A DNA stretch of 64,000 nucleotides from Baekduia alba (GTDB lineage: Bacteria; Actinomycetota; Thermoleophilia; Solirubrobacterales; Solirubrobacteraceae). Below are positions 10,468 through 18,841 of the stretch, in pieces. Numbering within the stretch: position 1 is the stretch's first letter; every line of letters starts with the position of its first letter. The DNA lies in the NCBI RefSeq assembly GCF_028416635.1, contig NZ_CP114013.1, positions 3,534,001-3,598,000 of the forward strand, in the 5' to 3' direction. The position numbers and the translations under genes are program-made. Under the pieces are notes generated by a model. The model made no database searches. It was not told where the DNA came from and saw only the letters and a program-made list of their open reading frames with translations.

Positions 10468-11907
10468 TCACGCGCTCACCGTCATCGCGGGTGGCGTGGC
10501 GAGCTCACGGTCGAGGCTCTCCTCGTCGACCGTTCCGACCCGTCGCACCGATTCCGGTCGGCCGAAGCGCAGGGCCAGGAAGACCAACCCGCCCACCACC
10601 ATCAGGCCGAGGAAGACGTAGGGGAGGATGTTGAACGGATAGGGCGGGACGGGGGTCAGGTTCGCCACATAGGTGGCGATCATCGCCGCCACACCCACCG
10701 TCGCCGCGGTCAGCACGCCGAGACGGATTCGCCGGCGCTCGCGGTACAGGAGGACGACGGCGCCGACCGCGACGAGGACGTAGGCGAAGATGAACCCGAA
10801 CGTCGCCGGCGTCGCGATGTAGGAGAAGACCTCGACCGGGCTCGCGTTCGCGACGTACTTCATGATCAGCGAGACGACGAACAGGAACGGCGCGATCGTC
10901 AGGATCCCGACGTGCGGCGTGCGGCGCACCGGGTGAGTTCGGCCGAACGCCGCCGGCGCCACACCCTCGCGCGCCATCGTGTACAGCATCCGCGAGAGGG
11001 CGTTCACCGAGGCGAGCATGACCGCGAAGAAGCTGAACCCGAGTCCGAGCGCGATCGGGTACTTCAGGAAGCCGAGCCCGACCCAGTCGCCCAAGACGGC
11101 GGTCGGCGCGTCGGCCGTCGCGATGTTCTCGTTCAGGTGGTGGTAGCCGAGCGTCTCGACGTAGAAGGAGAGCATGTAGATCACGCCCGCCAAGCCGATG
11201 GTCAGGAGGATCACCCGGGGGATCGCACGGTGAGGGTCGCGAGCCTCCGCACCGAGCGACGCACCCGACTCGAAGCCGACGAACGCCGTGACCGAGAGGG
11301 TGATCCCGAGGAAGAGGTCGTGCACCGAGACGCCCTTGAGGTGCAGCTGGGCCGAGTCGATCACGGTTCCCGCCTTCACCACCGTCGCCACCAGGACCAC
11401 GCCGAGCAGGGCGATCGAGAACGCCTCCAGCAGGAGCGCGGCCCGCGTCGACACCCGCGCCCCGAAGTAGGCCATCCCGGTGGCCACGGCCGCGAACACG
11501 AACCAGAGGACGATCTGCACGGCGGTTCCTTCGCCGATGACCTCGCCGACGAACTGGGCGCCGATCATCGGCATCGCCACCGCCAGGCCGACGTAGGCGA
11601 TCAGCAGGGCCCACCCGGTCAGGAAGGCCGGTGCCCTGCCCAGCGATCTGGCCGCGTACGTGTAGAGCGACCCCGAGGTCGCGACCCGCCGACCGAACAG
11701 CGCGACGCAGTAACCGACCCCGAGCACCCCGACGAGGGCGATCAGCATCGAGAGCCAGGATCCGTTGCCGGCCGACTCCGCGACCAGCACCGGGGCGATC
11801 GCCACCACCGTCGCCATCCCGGTGTTGCCGACTGACTGTCCGAAGATCTCCAATGGTCCGAGTACCTGATTGTCAAGGCCATTCGACTTACCAGCTTCGT
11901 CTTGCAT
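10468..11907 (-). CDS. APC-family amino acid/amine permease
   Basis: 479 residues with about 12 hydrophobic segments. The N-terminal GPLEIFGQSVGNTGMATVVAIAPVL, the FGRRVATSGSLYTYAARSLGR loop and the conserved FVGFESGASLGAEARDPHRAIPRV segment are typical of amino acid-polyamine-organocation transporters. It probably imports an amino acid or amine by H+ or Na+ symport; the substrate cannot be told. I prefer the ATG at 11907, preceded by GGAGAGGA at good spacing, over the ATG at 11928. Third gene of the flavoprotein-cupin-permease unit that lies opposite a MocR regulator. Confidence 0.88.
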   Translation of the reverse strand: MQDEAGKSNGLDNQVLGPLEIFGQSVGNTGMATVVAIAPVLVAESAGNGSWLSMLIALVGVLGVGYCVALFGRRVATSGSLYTYAARSLGRAPAFLTGWALLIAYVGLAVAMPMIGAQFVGEVIGEGTAVQIVLWFVFAAVATGMAYFGARVSTRAALLLEAFSIALLGVVLVATVVKAGTVIDSAQLHLKGVSVHDLFLGITLSVTAFVGFESGASLGAEARDPHRAIPRVILLTIGLAGVIYMLSFYVETLGYHHLNENIATADAPTAVLGDWVGLGFLKYPIALGLGFSFFAVMLASVNALSRMLYTMAREGVAPAAFGRTHPVRRTPHVGILTIAPFLFVVSLIMKYVANASPVEVFSYIATPATFGFIFAYVLVAVGAVVLLYRERRRIRLGVLTAATVGVAAMIATYVANLTPVPPYPFNILPYVFLGLMVVGGLVFLALRFGRPESVRRVGTVDEESLDRELATPPAMTVSA

Positions 11908-11940
11908 TCGTTCCTCTCCATTCCCCAAGAACAGCGTTCC

Positions 11941-11968
11941 CTGAACGACTCTTGCTGAACGACTCTTA
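11941..11968. repeat. Tandem 14-bp duplication
   Basis: Two adjacent copies of CTGAACGACTCTT(G/A). The right copy contains the stop codon of the cupin gene, so the left copy looks like a slippage duplication just after the stop, before the permease. Confidence 0.7.
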
Positions 11969-12346
11969 CTCGTAAACGGCCCACACCTTGCGGTACGGCG
12001 TCAGGCTCCTCCACACTCCGGAGGTGCCTCTCGGCGTCACCACGACGTTCCCGGGCGAAGCCCTCACCACCGAACCGTCGGATGCGGTGATCTCGACCTC
12101 GCCCTCGAGGATCAGCGCGACCTCGTGATGCGCCCACACGATCTCGCGGTGCAACGACTGCCGGCGGGTGAGGCCGAAGGTGAAGCGACCGTCGGGGGAG
12201 GCGAAGGCCGTCAGCTCCTCGCCCGGCGGATCGCCCTTGCCCGGCGCCGGCGTCGCGACGCTCCACGGGACTTGCAACGGGTCCACCACGTGGATGGAGT
12301 CGCGCGAGCGCACCTCGCTCGTTTCGCTGCCGTCACGCCCCGTCAT
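11966..12346 (-). CDS. Cupin-domain protein
   Basis: 126 residues, one small beta-barrel of the cupin_3 (DUF861) type: EIVWAHHEVALILEGEVEITASDG followed by ASPGNVVVTPRGTSGVWRS and a final KVWAVYE strand. The first metal-binding motif is partly degenerate (AHHEVALILEGE). Relatives include ureidoglycine aminohydrolase-like and EutQ-like proteins, but nothing here fixes a substrate. Starts in a 4-bp overlap with the preceding flavoprotein gene, so translationally coupled; the permease follows about 60 bp later. A role in modifying or sensing the permease's substrate is inference. Confidence 0.75.
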   Translation of the reverse strand: MTGRDGSETSEVRSRDSIHVVDPLQVPWSVATPAPGKGDPPGEELTAFASPDGRFTFGLTRRQSLHREIVWAHHEVALILEGEVEITASDGSVVRASPGNVVVTPRGTSGVWRSLTPYRKVWAVYE

Positions 12347-13026
12347 CGGGATCCGCTCCGCTCGGGACGACGCGCCCGGACGAGCGCCAGCGCGGCCGCC
12401 GAGACGGCGATCCCGTCCCTGAGCGCCGGGTCCGGCAGGGGCTCCCCCAGCTCGGTCGAGATTGGGATCTGCCCGGCCCAGACGTCGAGCTCGCCGTCCT
12501 CGCCGTCGCCGTCGTCCGGCCCGCCGGATCGGACCTTGGCCGAGGCTTCGTCGATCGGCATCACGACGATGCTGGTCGCCTTCAGCTCCTTGCGGCTCGG
12601 CTGGCGGACCTCGGCCCAGCGGCCCGGGATCAGCCGCTCCATGAAGGCCTCGAGCGCCAGCCGCTTCTCGGCCTCCTCGCCGACGGCGGACATCTCGCCG
12701 AGCAGGATCGCGCTGCGGTAGTTGATGTCGTGTTCGAAGGCCGAGCGCGAGAGGACGATGCCGTCGAGATGGGTCACCGTGAGGCAGGCAGGGAGGCCGC
12801 CGTCGACGGCCCGCAGCGCTCGGCTCGCCGAGGAGCCGTGGACGTAGACGAGGTCGCCGACTCTCGCGTGGAGGGTCGGGATCGCGAACGGCTGGCCGCG
12901 GTCGACGAACCCGAGGTGGGCGACCAGGCCGGCGTCGAGGATCGAATCGATGGTCCCGCGGTCGTAGCGGGCGCGCTTGTGTTCGCGTACGAGGCGAACG
13001 CGGTTGCTTGGTGCGGCTCCGGTCAT
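12343..13026 (-). CDS. Pyridoxamine-phosphate-oxidase-like flavin-binding protein
   Basis: 227 residues with the split-barrel FMN-binding fold: LDAGLVAHLGFVDRGQPFAIPTLHARVGDLVYVHGSSASRALRAV, the pattern of the 'flavin-nucleotide-binding' branch of PNPOx-like proteins. A helical middle carries LIPGRWAEVRQPSRKELKAT. The C-terminal part is acidic (DDGDGEDGELDVWAG) and typical of the family. Cofactor FMN or F420, substrate unknown. First gene of a three-gene unit divergent from the MocR regulator at 13083. PNPOx-like genes next to MocR regulators recur in actinobacteria, which suggests vitamin B6- or amine-linked control. Confidence 0.8.
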   Translation of the reverse strand: MTGAAPSNRVRLVREHKRARYDRGTIDSILDAGLVAHLGFVDRGQPFAIPTLHARVGDLVYVHGSSASRALRAVDGGLPACLTVTHLDGIVLSRSAFEHDINYRSAILLGEMSAVGEEAEKRLALEAFMERLIPGRWAEVRQPSRKELKATSIVVMPIDEASAKVRSGGPDDGDGEDGELDVWAGQIPISTELGEPLPDPALRDGIAVSAAALALVRARRPERSGSR

Positions 13027-13044
13027 CGGGCGATCCTAGTAGCG

Positions 13045-13069
13045 TCTGGTCCTATGAACCAGGGCCAGA
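13045..13069. promoter_or_regulatory. Candidate MocR operator between divergent genes
   Basis: Imperfect inverted repeat TCTGGTCC ... GGGCCAGA (arms 13045-13052 and 13062-13069) in the 56-bp gap between the flavoprotein start and the MocR start. Inverted or direct CTGG-type repeats in divergent promoters are the usual MocR target; the assignment rests on position. Confidence 0.45.
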
Positions 13070-13082
13070 TTGAGGGCTGTCG

Positions 13083-14528
13083 ATGAGGCCAGATTTTCGA
13101 CCGCCGGGAGCGGGCGCAGACGGCGAGGTCGGCCTCGTGCGCGAGCTGACGCTCCGCCTCGACCGGACCGACCGCGAACCCTTGAGACGCCAGCTGGAGA
13201 CCGTCTTGCGCGAGGCGATGCGGGCAGGAAGCCTGGCGGCGGGAGCGAGGCTGCCGTCCTCGCGCGACCTGGCGCGCCAGCTCGGCGTGTCCCGGGGAGT
13301 GGTCGTGGACGCCTATGGGGCGCTCGGGGCGCAGGGCTTCCTGCGCCTGCGGGAGCGGGCGGCGCCGACCGTCGCCAGCCGACCGGATTCCCCCGCTGGC
13401 CAGCACGCCGACGAGCAGCCCCCGATCGCGCCTCCACCGCGGTTCGACTTCGCCGCCACCACGCCCGACGTCTCCCTGCTGGACCGCAGAGCGTGGATCC
13501 GAGCGCTCGAGCGCTCGCTCCGCGACGCGCCCGACGCGGCCCTGGACTACGGAGATCCCCGCGGCGACCTAGGCCTCCGGCGCTGCCTGGTCGACTACCT
13601 CGGACGGGTCCGCGGCGTGGTCGCCACGCCCTCGCAGGTCGTCGTCGTCCAAGGGTTCAGCCAGGCGATCGACCTCGCCTTCCGGGTGCTGGCCGCCGCC
13701 GGCGCGCGCCGGGTCGCGTTCGAGGACCCCTCCCACGACGAGCAGTGGGTTGCAGCGCGGCGAGCGGGGCTCGAACCGGTGCCGGTCCCGGTGGACGGTG
13801 ACGGCATCCGCATCGAGCCGCTGGCCGCTCTCGCTCCGGACGCGGTGGTCGTCACCCCAGCGCACCAGTTCCCGACCGGCGCCGTCCTCGAGTCCTCGCG
13901 CCGGCGGGCGCTGCTCGCCTGGGCCGCCCGCAGCGACGCCCTGGTGATCGAGGACGACTACGACTCCGAGTTCCGCTACGACCGCGCCCCGGTCGGCACG
14001 CTGCAGGGGCTCGATCCGAGCCACGTGCTCTACGTCGGCACGGTCTCCAAGACCCTCGCACCCGCCCTGCGCCTCGGCTGGTCGGTCGTCCCGGCCAAGC
14101 TCCTGGACCGCTTCGTCGAGGCGAAGCGCTACGCGGACTCGGGCTCCCCTGCCCTCGAGCAGTTGGCGCTCGCGCACCTGATCGACTCGGGCGCCTACGA
14201 GCGGGCCGTCCAGCGGGCGAGGATCGCCTACCGTCGCCGGCGCGACGCGCTGCTCGCGGCGCTCGAGGAATCGCTTCCGGACTGCGAAGTCGAGGGGATA
14301 GCCGCCGGCCTCCACGTGCTGCTCCGCCTTCCGGCCGGCGTCGGCGCGCCCGAGATCGCCGCCGCGGCCGAGGCGCGCCGCCTGCACGTCCGCCAAGTTG
14401 CCGATTTCAGCCTGACCGAGCAAACGGCCTCGCAATCCGCGCTCGTGCTCGGCTACGGGCGCCTGCCCGAGCCCGCGATCGCACCGGCGGTGCGCGAGCT
14501 CGCTGCGGCCGTCGCCGACCTCAGCTGA
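13083..14528 (+). CDS. MocR/PdxR-type regulator (GntR HTH fused to aminotransferase fold)
   Basis: 481 residues. The N-terminal winged helix (about 30-95) contains LREAMRAGSLAAGARLPSSRDLARQLGVSRGVVVDAY. A linker leads to a class I aminotransferase-like domain (about 115-480) with the PLP-binding lysine in YVGTVSKTLAPALRLGW and the PLP aspartate in IEDDYDSEFRYDR. MocR proteins bind PLP and control vitamin B6, GABA, taurine or amine genes next to them. Divergent from the flavoprotein/cupin/APC unit, which is its probable target. ATG with a GAGGG site upstream. Confidence 0.92.
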   Translation: MRPDFRPPGAGADGEVGLVRELTLRLDRTDREPLRRQLETVLREAMRAGSLAAGARLPSSRDLARQLGVSRGVVVDAYGALGAQGFLRLRERAAPTVASRPDSPAGQHADEQPPIAPPPRFDFAATTPDVSLLDRRAWIRALERSLRDAPDAALDYGDPRGDLGLRRCLVDYLGRVRGVVATPSQVVVVQGFSQAIDLAFRVLAAAGARRVAFEDPSHDEQWVAARRAGLEPVPVPVDGDGIRIEPLAALAPDAVVVTPAHQFPTGAVLESSRRRALLAWAARSDALVIEDDYDSEFRYDRAPVGTLQGLDPSHVLYVGTVSKTLAPALRLGWSVVPAKLLDRFVEAKRYADSGSPALEQLALAHLIDSGAYERAVQRARIAYRRRRDALLAALEESLPDCEVEGIAAGLHVLLRLPAGVGAPEIAAAAEARRLHVRQVADFSLTEQTASQSALVLGYGRLPEPAIAPAVRELAAAVADLS

Positions 14529-14582
14529 CGCTGCCCCCCCCCAGTGGGGGCTGGCGCGGCGTGCGGCGACGTGTGCGCCGTG

Positions 14583-14690
14583 CATGGCTCCATCACACGG
14601 AACCCCCGCTTTTGCGGGGGTTCCGTCGTTGCGGGGGCGCTTGTTTGCGCCGGAGTTGGCTCGGAATTTCAGGCGCTGGTGCCTGGAACC
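14583..14690 (+). repeat. Partial copy of the tRNA-Ala tail, terminator and downstream flank
   Basis: TGGCTCCA (last acceptor bases of tRNA-Ala) is followed by a near-identical terminator hairpin and about 60 bp that align with the flank of the real tRNA (shared GCCGGA..., TTTCAGGC.CT.G). The body of the tRNA is missing. It corresponds to 9878-9985 in the same orientation, 4.7 kb away. Probably an old integration junction that makes the MocR-APC block a separate unit. Confidence 0.6.
14598..14625. terminator. Strong intrinsic terminator after the MocR gene
   Basis: CGGAACCCCCGC / GCGGGGGTTCCG, a perfect 12-bp stem with a TTTT loop, followed by TCGTT. A homologue of the tRNA-Ala terminator at 9891, now positioned to end MocR transcription. 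Confidence 0.8.
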
Positions 14691-14808
14691 CGAGTACACC
14701 CCTGCTATCGGTGACCGCGCGCTGCCGTTCCCGTCGCCGGCCACATCACCCTCGGCGGAGGAGCACTGCATGAGCGGTCGTGGGACTGAGATGACCGGGC
14801 TGCGGTGC

Positions 14809-15825
14809 TCAGCGGCGCCGCAGCTCCGGCGCGAGGACCTGCTCGCCGTAGCTGTTGTCGGCCGGGTTGAGGGTCACGCCTGGGGCGACGATCGCGTCGA
14901 TGCGGTCCAGGACCTCGGGCGTGAGGACGGCATCGGCCGCGGGCAGCTGGCTCTCGAGCTGCTCCATCGTGCGGGGGCCGATGATCGCCGACGTGACGCC
15001 GGGGTGGTTGACGACGAAGGCGATCGCCATCTCGATCATCGACAGGCCAGCGTCGTCAGCGACCTGTGAGAGCTGCTGCACGGCTTCGAGCTTGCGCTGG
15101 TTGTCGGGCAACGACATGTCGAAGCGCTTGGCCAGCCGCTGGCGCGCCGGTGACGTCGGCGAGCTGTCGGCGCTCCACGAACCCGACAGCCAGCCGCCCG
15201 ACAACGGGCTGTAGCTGAGGATGCCCATGCCGTGACGCTGGGCGGTCGGCAGGACGTCGAGCTCGATGCCGCGCACAAGCAGCGAGTACGGCGGCTGCTC
15301 GGTGCGGAAGCGTTGCAGCCCGCGGTCGCGCGCGACCCACTGCGCCTCGACGATCTCGCTGCCGGCGTAGGACGAGGAGCCGATCGCGCGGACCTTGCCC
15401 TGCGCGACGAGATCGGTCAGCGCGCCGAGCGTCTCCTCGACGTCGACGGCCGGATCGGGACGGTGCACCTGGTAGAGGTCGATGTGGTCGGTGCCCAGGC
15501 GCCGCAGCGAGTTCTCGACCTCGCGCACGATCCAGCGGCGCGAGCCGCCGCGCATGTTAGGGTCCTCGCCCATCGGCATGAAGAACTTGGTCGCGAGGAC
15601 CACGTCGTCGCGGCGGCCCTTGACCGCCTTGCCGACGATCTCCTCCGACTCGCCGGCGCTGTAGACGTCGGCCGTGTCGACGAAGTTGATGCCCTCGTCG
15701 AGCGCCTTGTGGATGATCCGGATCGAGTCGTCGTGGTCGGTGTTGCCCCAGGCGCCGAACATCATCGTGCCGAGGCAGAGCCGCGAGACCTGGATGCCGG
15801 TGCGGCCGAGCGGCCGGTAGTCCAT
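14809..15825 (-). CDS. Aldo/keto reductase
   Basis: 338 residues, (beta/alpha)8 barrel. The catalytic tetrad is visible: Asp and Tyr in NFVDTADVYSAGESE, Lys in VLATKFF, His in LYQVHRPD. The NADPH-binding end is typical (GVTSAIIGPRTMEQL). Starts MDYRPLGRTGIQVSRLCLGTM, the family's standard opening. It resembles the YajO/YghZ-like group that reduces aldehydes and ketones with NADPH; substrate unknown. An out-of-frame relic of a paralogous reductase lies directly upstream on the same strand. Confidence 0.9.
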   Translation of the reverse strand: MDYRPLGRTGIQVSRLCLGTMMFGAWGNTDHDDSIRIIHKALDEGINFVDTADVYSAGESEEIVGKAVKGRRDDVVLATKFFMPMGEDPNMRGGSRRWIVREVENSLRRLGTDHIDLYQVHRPDPAVDVEETLGALTDLVAQGKVRAIGSSSYAGSEIVEAQWVARDRGLQRFRTEQPPYSLLVRGIELDVLPTAQRHGMGILSYSPLSGGWLSGSWSADSSPTSPARQRLAKRFDMSLPDNQRKLEAVQQLSQVADDAGLSMIEMAIAFVVNHPGVTSAIIGPRTMEQLESQLPAADAVLTPEVLDRIDAIVAPGVTLNPADNSYGEQVLAPELRRR

Positions 15826-15837
15826 CGTGTTGCTCCT

Positions 15838-16114
15838 CTAGTTGAAGTACGTGGGCTGGCGCGGTGTGTAGTGCTCTTCGAGCGCCGCGACCTCGTCGTC
15901 GGTGAGCTCGATGTCGAGCGCGGCGACGGCGTCGGCCCGGTGGTGTGGCTTGGTGGCGCCGATGATCGGCGCGTCCACCACCGGGTTGTGTAGCACCCAG
16001 GCCATGGCGACGGACGCCATCGAGACCTCCCGCTCCTCTGCGATGCGCTGGACTGCAGCCCAGCGCGATGCGGCTGACCTTCAAGCCGGAGCTGCCGAGT
16101 TGTGTGTAGTCCAT
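15838..16114 (-). pseudogene. Aldo/keto reductase remnant (internal deletion)
   Basis: The first 18 codons (MDYTQLGSSGLKVSRIALG, start at 16114) and the last 60 residues (MASVAMAWVLHNPVVDAPIIG, ending HYTPRQPTYFN) of an aldo/keto reductase are joined with the roughly 230 residues between them gone and a frame change at the join. No catalytic tetrad remains. It was a paralogue of the intact gene at 14809. Confidence 0.8.
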
Positions 16115-16382
16115 GGTGTTGGTCCTCTCGTGGTTCACGTGTTCGCGGGCCGGGGTTCGGGCCTCCGTGCGACGGGGGATGCGCGGCCGGACGGCCAGGC
16201 CGAGCGAGCCGCCGATCCGGTGGGCGACGTTGGTCACGCCACCGGCAGCGCCCGCGTCGTGGGGTTCGACGCCGGCGAGGCGAAGTCCAGCTAAGCGCCG
16301 ATCCGTAGGATCTGGGACGCCCTGGCAGAGGGTCACTGGCAGGGCACCCTTGCCGGGCGGCTGCGCGGGTACCGTCTTCGTC

Positions 16383-16951
16383 GTGGACCCCGCCAACGAC
16401 ATCGCCGAGTTCCTGACCTCGCGCCGGGCGAAGGTCACGCCCGAGCAGGTCGGTCTGCCGACCTTCGGTCCGCGCCGCGTAAAGGGGCTGCGCCGCGAGG
16501 AGGTGGCCTCGCTCGCCGGCGTCAGCGTCGAGTACGACAAGCGCTCGGAGCGCGGCAACGTGGCCGGCGCGTCCGACGCCATGCTGGAGGCGCTCGCCGG
16601 CGCCCTGCGCCTGGACGACGCCGAGCGCACCCACCTCTTCGACCTCGCCCGCGCCGCCAACCCGGTCGCCCCCCGGACCTCGTCGGCGAGCTGTCGACCC
16701 GCAGCCACGAGTTCCGGACCTGGTGGGCCGCGCACAACGTGCGCTACCACCAGACCGGGGTCAAGCGGCTGCACCACCCTGTCGTCGGTGCGCTCGAGCT
16801 CTCCTACGAGGTGCTCGACATCGCCGCCGACGACGGCCTGACGATCGCCACCTACAGCGCCGAGCCCGGCAGCCGCTCGGCCGAGGCGCTCGACCTGCTG
16901 GCCAGCTGGGCCGCCACGCCCGCCGAGCAACCCACGTCGACCGAGAACTAG
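16383..16951 (+). pseudogene. XRE-family (MmyB-like) regulator remnant
   Basis: The N-terminal HTH is intact (EFLTSRRAKVTPEQVGLP, then GLRREEVASLAGVSVEYDKRSERGN) and so is the C-terminal ligand domain (TWWAAHNV, RYHQTGVKRLHHPVVG, ending LLASWAATPAEQPTSTEN). About 100 residues between them are missing and the two halves are in different frames. Probably once controlled the adjacent reductases. Read divergently from the reductase relic. Confidence 0.8.
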
Positions 16952-16960
16952 GACTACGAC

Positions 16961-17371
<411 letters not shown>

Positions 17372-17469
17372 AACAAGGCTCTTCAAGCTCGGGGTAGCCG
17401 TCGCTCCGACCTCGGTCCCCCGCTGGCCCGCAACGCGGCGAGCCAAGCGGCGCCCTGCCCGTACGGCCG

Positions 17470-18194
17470 CTACGGCCCGCAGCGCTGGTCGGACGGCGTC
17501 ACGGTGTTGAGCCACCGCTGGACGTCGGCCGCCGCGTCGTCGCCGTTCGACGTCCGCGTGTCCGTCACCGTGGCCCAGTTCGAGCAGCCGGCGAAGTCTC
17601 CCAGCCTCGCCCGAGCGCCCGCTCGAAGCGCCCGGCGAATCCGCCGGTCGCCTCGTCTCGGTCCTTCGCGACGCCGACCGCGACCCGCGTCGTCCCGGCC
17701 CCGGTCGGCACCGCGACGATGAACGTACCCCCGCCGTCGGGTGATGTTCGCGGCCGTGTGGACAGGAGCGACGACCGCGACCATCGCGCCGAGCGAGTCG
17801 CCGAGGCGCAGGTCGTCACGGTAGGTCTTCGTGTGAGCGGAGACGCCCGCGCCCTGCGGCCACGGGATGCTCCGGCGGTCGGTCGAGTGCTGGGAGATCG
17901 TCGGCATGCCGCTCGCGGTGACCCCGTCGACGACGGCGACGTGGGCGATGTCCCGATCCGTCGAAGAACGGCACGTCGCCTGGACGCCATCTCGAGGGAT
18001 CGAGCTGGTCGTCGCTCGCGCATCTTCTGTATGCCGCTGGCGAAGTTCGTGCAGTCACACACGTCTGAGCCGTCGCTGGTGCATGACGCGACGTCGGGGA
18101 CGCGCAGCGTGATGACGTCGCCGAGCTCACGGCGCTCCGCGATGTCCTCGAACGACTGCCACATGATCGTGCCCGAGCGGCTCTTGGAGAACAC
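17470..18194 (-). pseudogene. Remnant of a secreted Amidase_6-domain protein
   Basis: Pieces of one protein occur in three frames on the minus strand: DVCDCTNFASGIQKM (the cysteine-containing DCTNF motif), a 'HVAVVDG' segment followed by MPTISQHSTDRRSIPW, a KTYRDDLRLGDS stretch, GGGTFIVAVPTGAGTTRVAVGVA, then FAGCSNWATVTDTRTSNG to the end. This order fits the Amidase_6 family of cell-wall-type amidases. Several frameshifts make it non-functional. The FadR-type gene at 18127 now overlaps its 5' end. Confidence 0.6.
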
Positions 18195-18783
18195 TCACGG
18201 CCACCGCAGCGAGGTGGGCGCGCATGGCGCGCTCGGCCCCGGCCTCATCGCCCTCGCGGATCCGCGCAGCGAGTTCCGTCAGCTCGCGCAGCGTGTCGGC
18301 GCGGAGGGTCTCGCTCCCCGAGGTCCGGCCGCGCGACAGGCGCAGGAGCACCTCCAGCTCTCCGAGCATCCGCTGGAGGACCGCGTTGCCCGATGCCCGC
18401 GCCACCAACTCGTGTATTGCCTGATCGGCTTCGGCAAACGCCTCGACATCGGGCAGAAGGGCCTCGAGCCGGCCCACCTCGGCCTCCAGCGCCGCGAGGA
18501 CGTCGGCGTCCCGGCGCTGTGCCGCAAGGCGCGCGGCCAGCGGTTCGAGGCTGAGCCGCACCTCGTTGAGGTGCTCGAAGTCCAGCACGGAGACGAACGT
18601 CCCCTCGCCGCGACGCGCCTCGATGACGCCGAGATCGACCAGTCGCCGCATGCCCTCGCGGAGGGCCGGGCGGGACACGCCAAGCTCGGCGGCGAGCGCG
18701 CGTTCAGAGGGCAGTCGCTGTCCCGGCGCCAGCCGCCGGGACGTGACGAGCTTGCCGACCTCGAGGGCGATGTCGCGCTCCAT
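18127..18783 (-). CDS. FadR-subfamily GntR regulator
   Basis: 218 residues. The N-terminal winged helix (about 1-70) contains LAPGQRLPSERALAAELGVSRPALREGMRRLVDLGVIEARRGEGTFV. The C-terminal all-helical FCD domain carries the metal/ligand positions D..H..H (EADQAIHELVARASGN, and the final ERAMRAHLAAV). Binds a metabolite acid, usually to relieve repression. Divergent from the FAH-family hydrolase, with a perfect palindrome between them. The last 15 or so residues run into the decayed amidase gene, so the natural C-terminus may have been altered. Confidence 0.9.
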   Translation of the reverse strand: MERDIALEVGKLVTSRRLAPGQRLPSERALAAELGVSRPALREGMRRLVDLGVIEARRGEGTFVSVLDFEHLNEVRLSLEPLAARLAAQRRDADVLAALEAEVGRLEALLPDVEAFAEADQAIHELVARASGNAVLQRMLGELEVLLRLSRGRTSGSETLRADTLRELTELAARIREGDEAGAERAMRAHLAAVAVSVLQEPLGHDHVAVVRGHRGAP

Positions 18784-18799
18784 CGGGCAACCCTATATC

Positions 18800-18827
18800 G
18801 TGGTCAGACCAAAATTGGTCTGACCAC
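18800..18827. promoter_or_regulatory. Perfect 28-bp palindrome: FadR-type operator
   Basis: 13-bp arms GTGGTCAGACCAA (18800-18812) and its exact complement (18815-18827) around AA. Each arm is itself a TGGTCNGACCA site, the FadR-family consensus, so two sites stand back to back. It sits between the regulator start (18783) and the hydrolase start (18842), placing both under control. Confidence 0.85.
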
Positions 18828-18841
18828 AACGCGAGAGGCTC

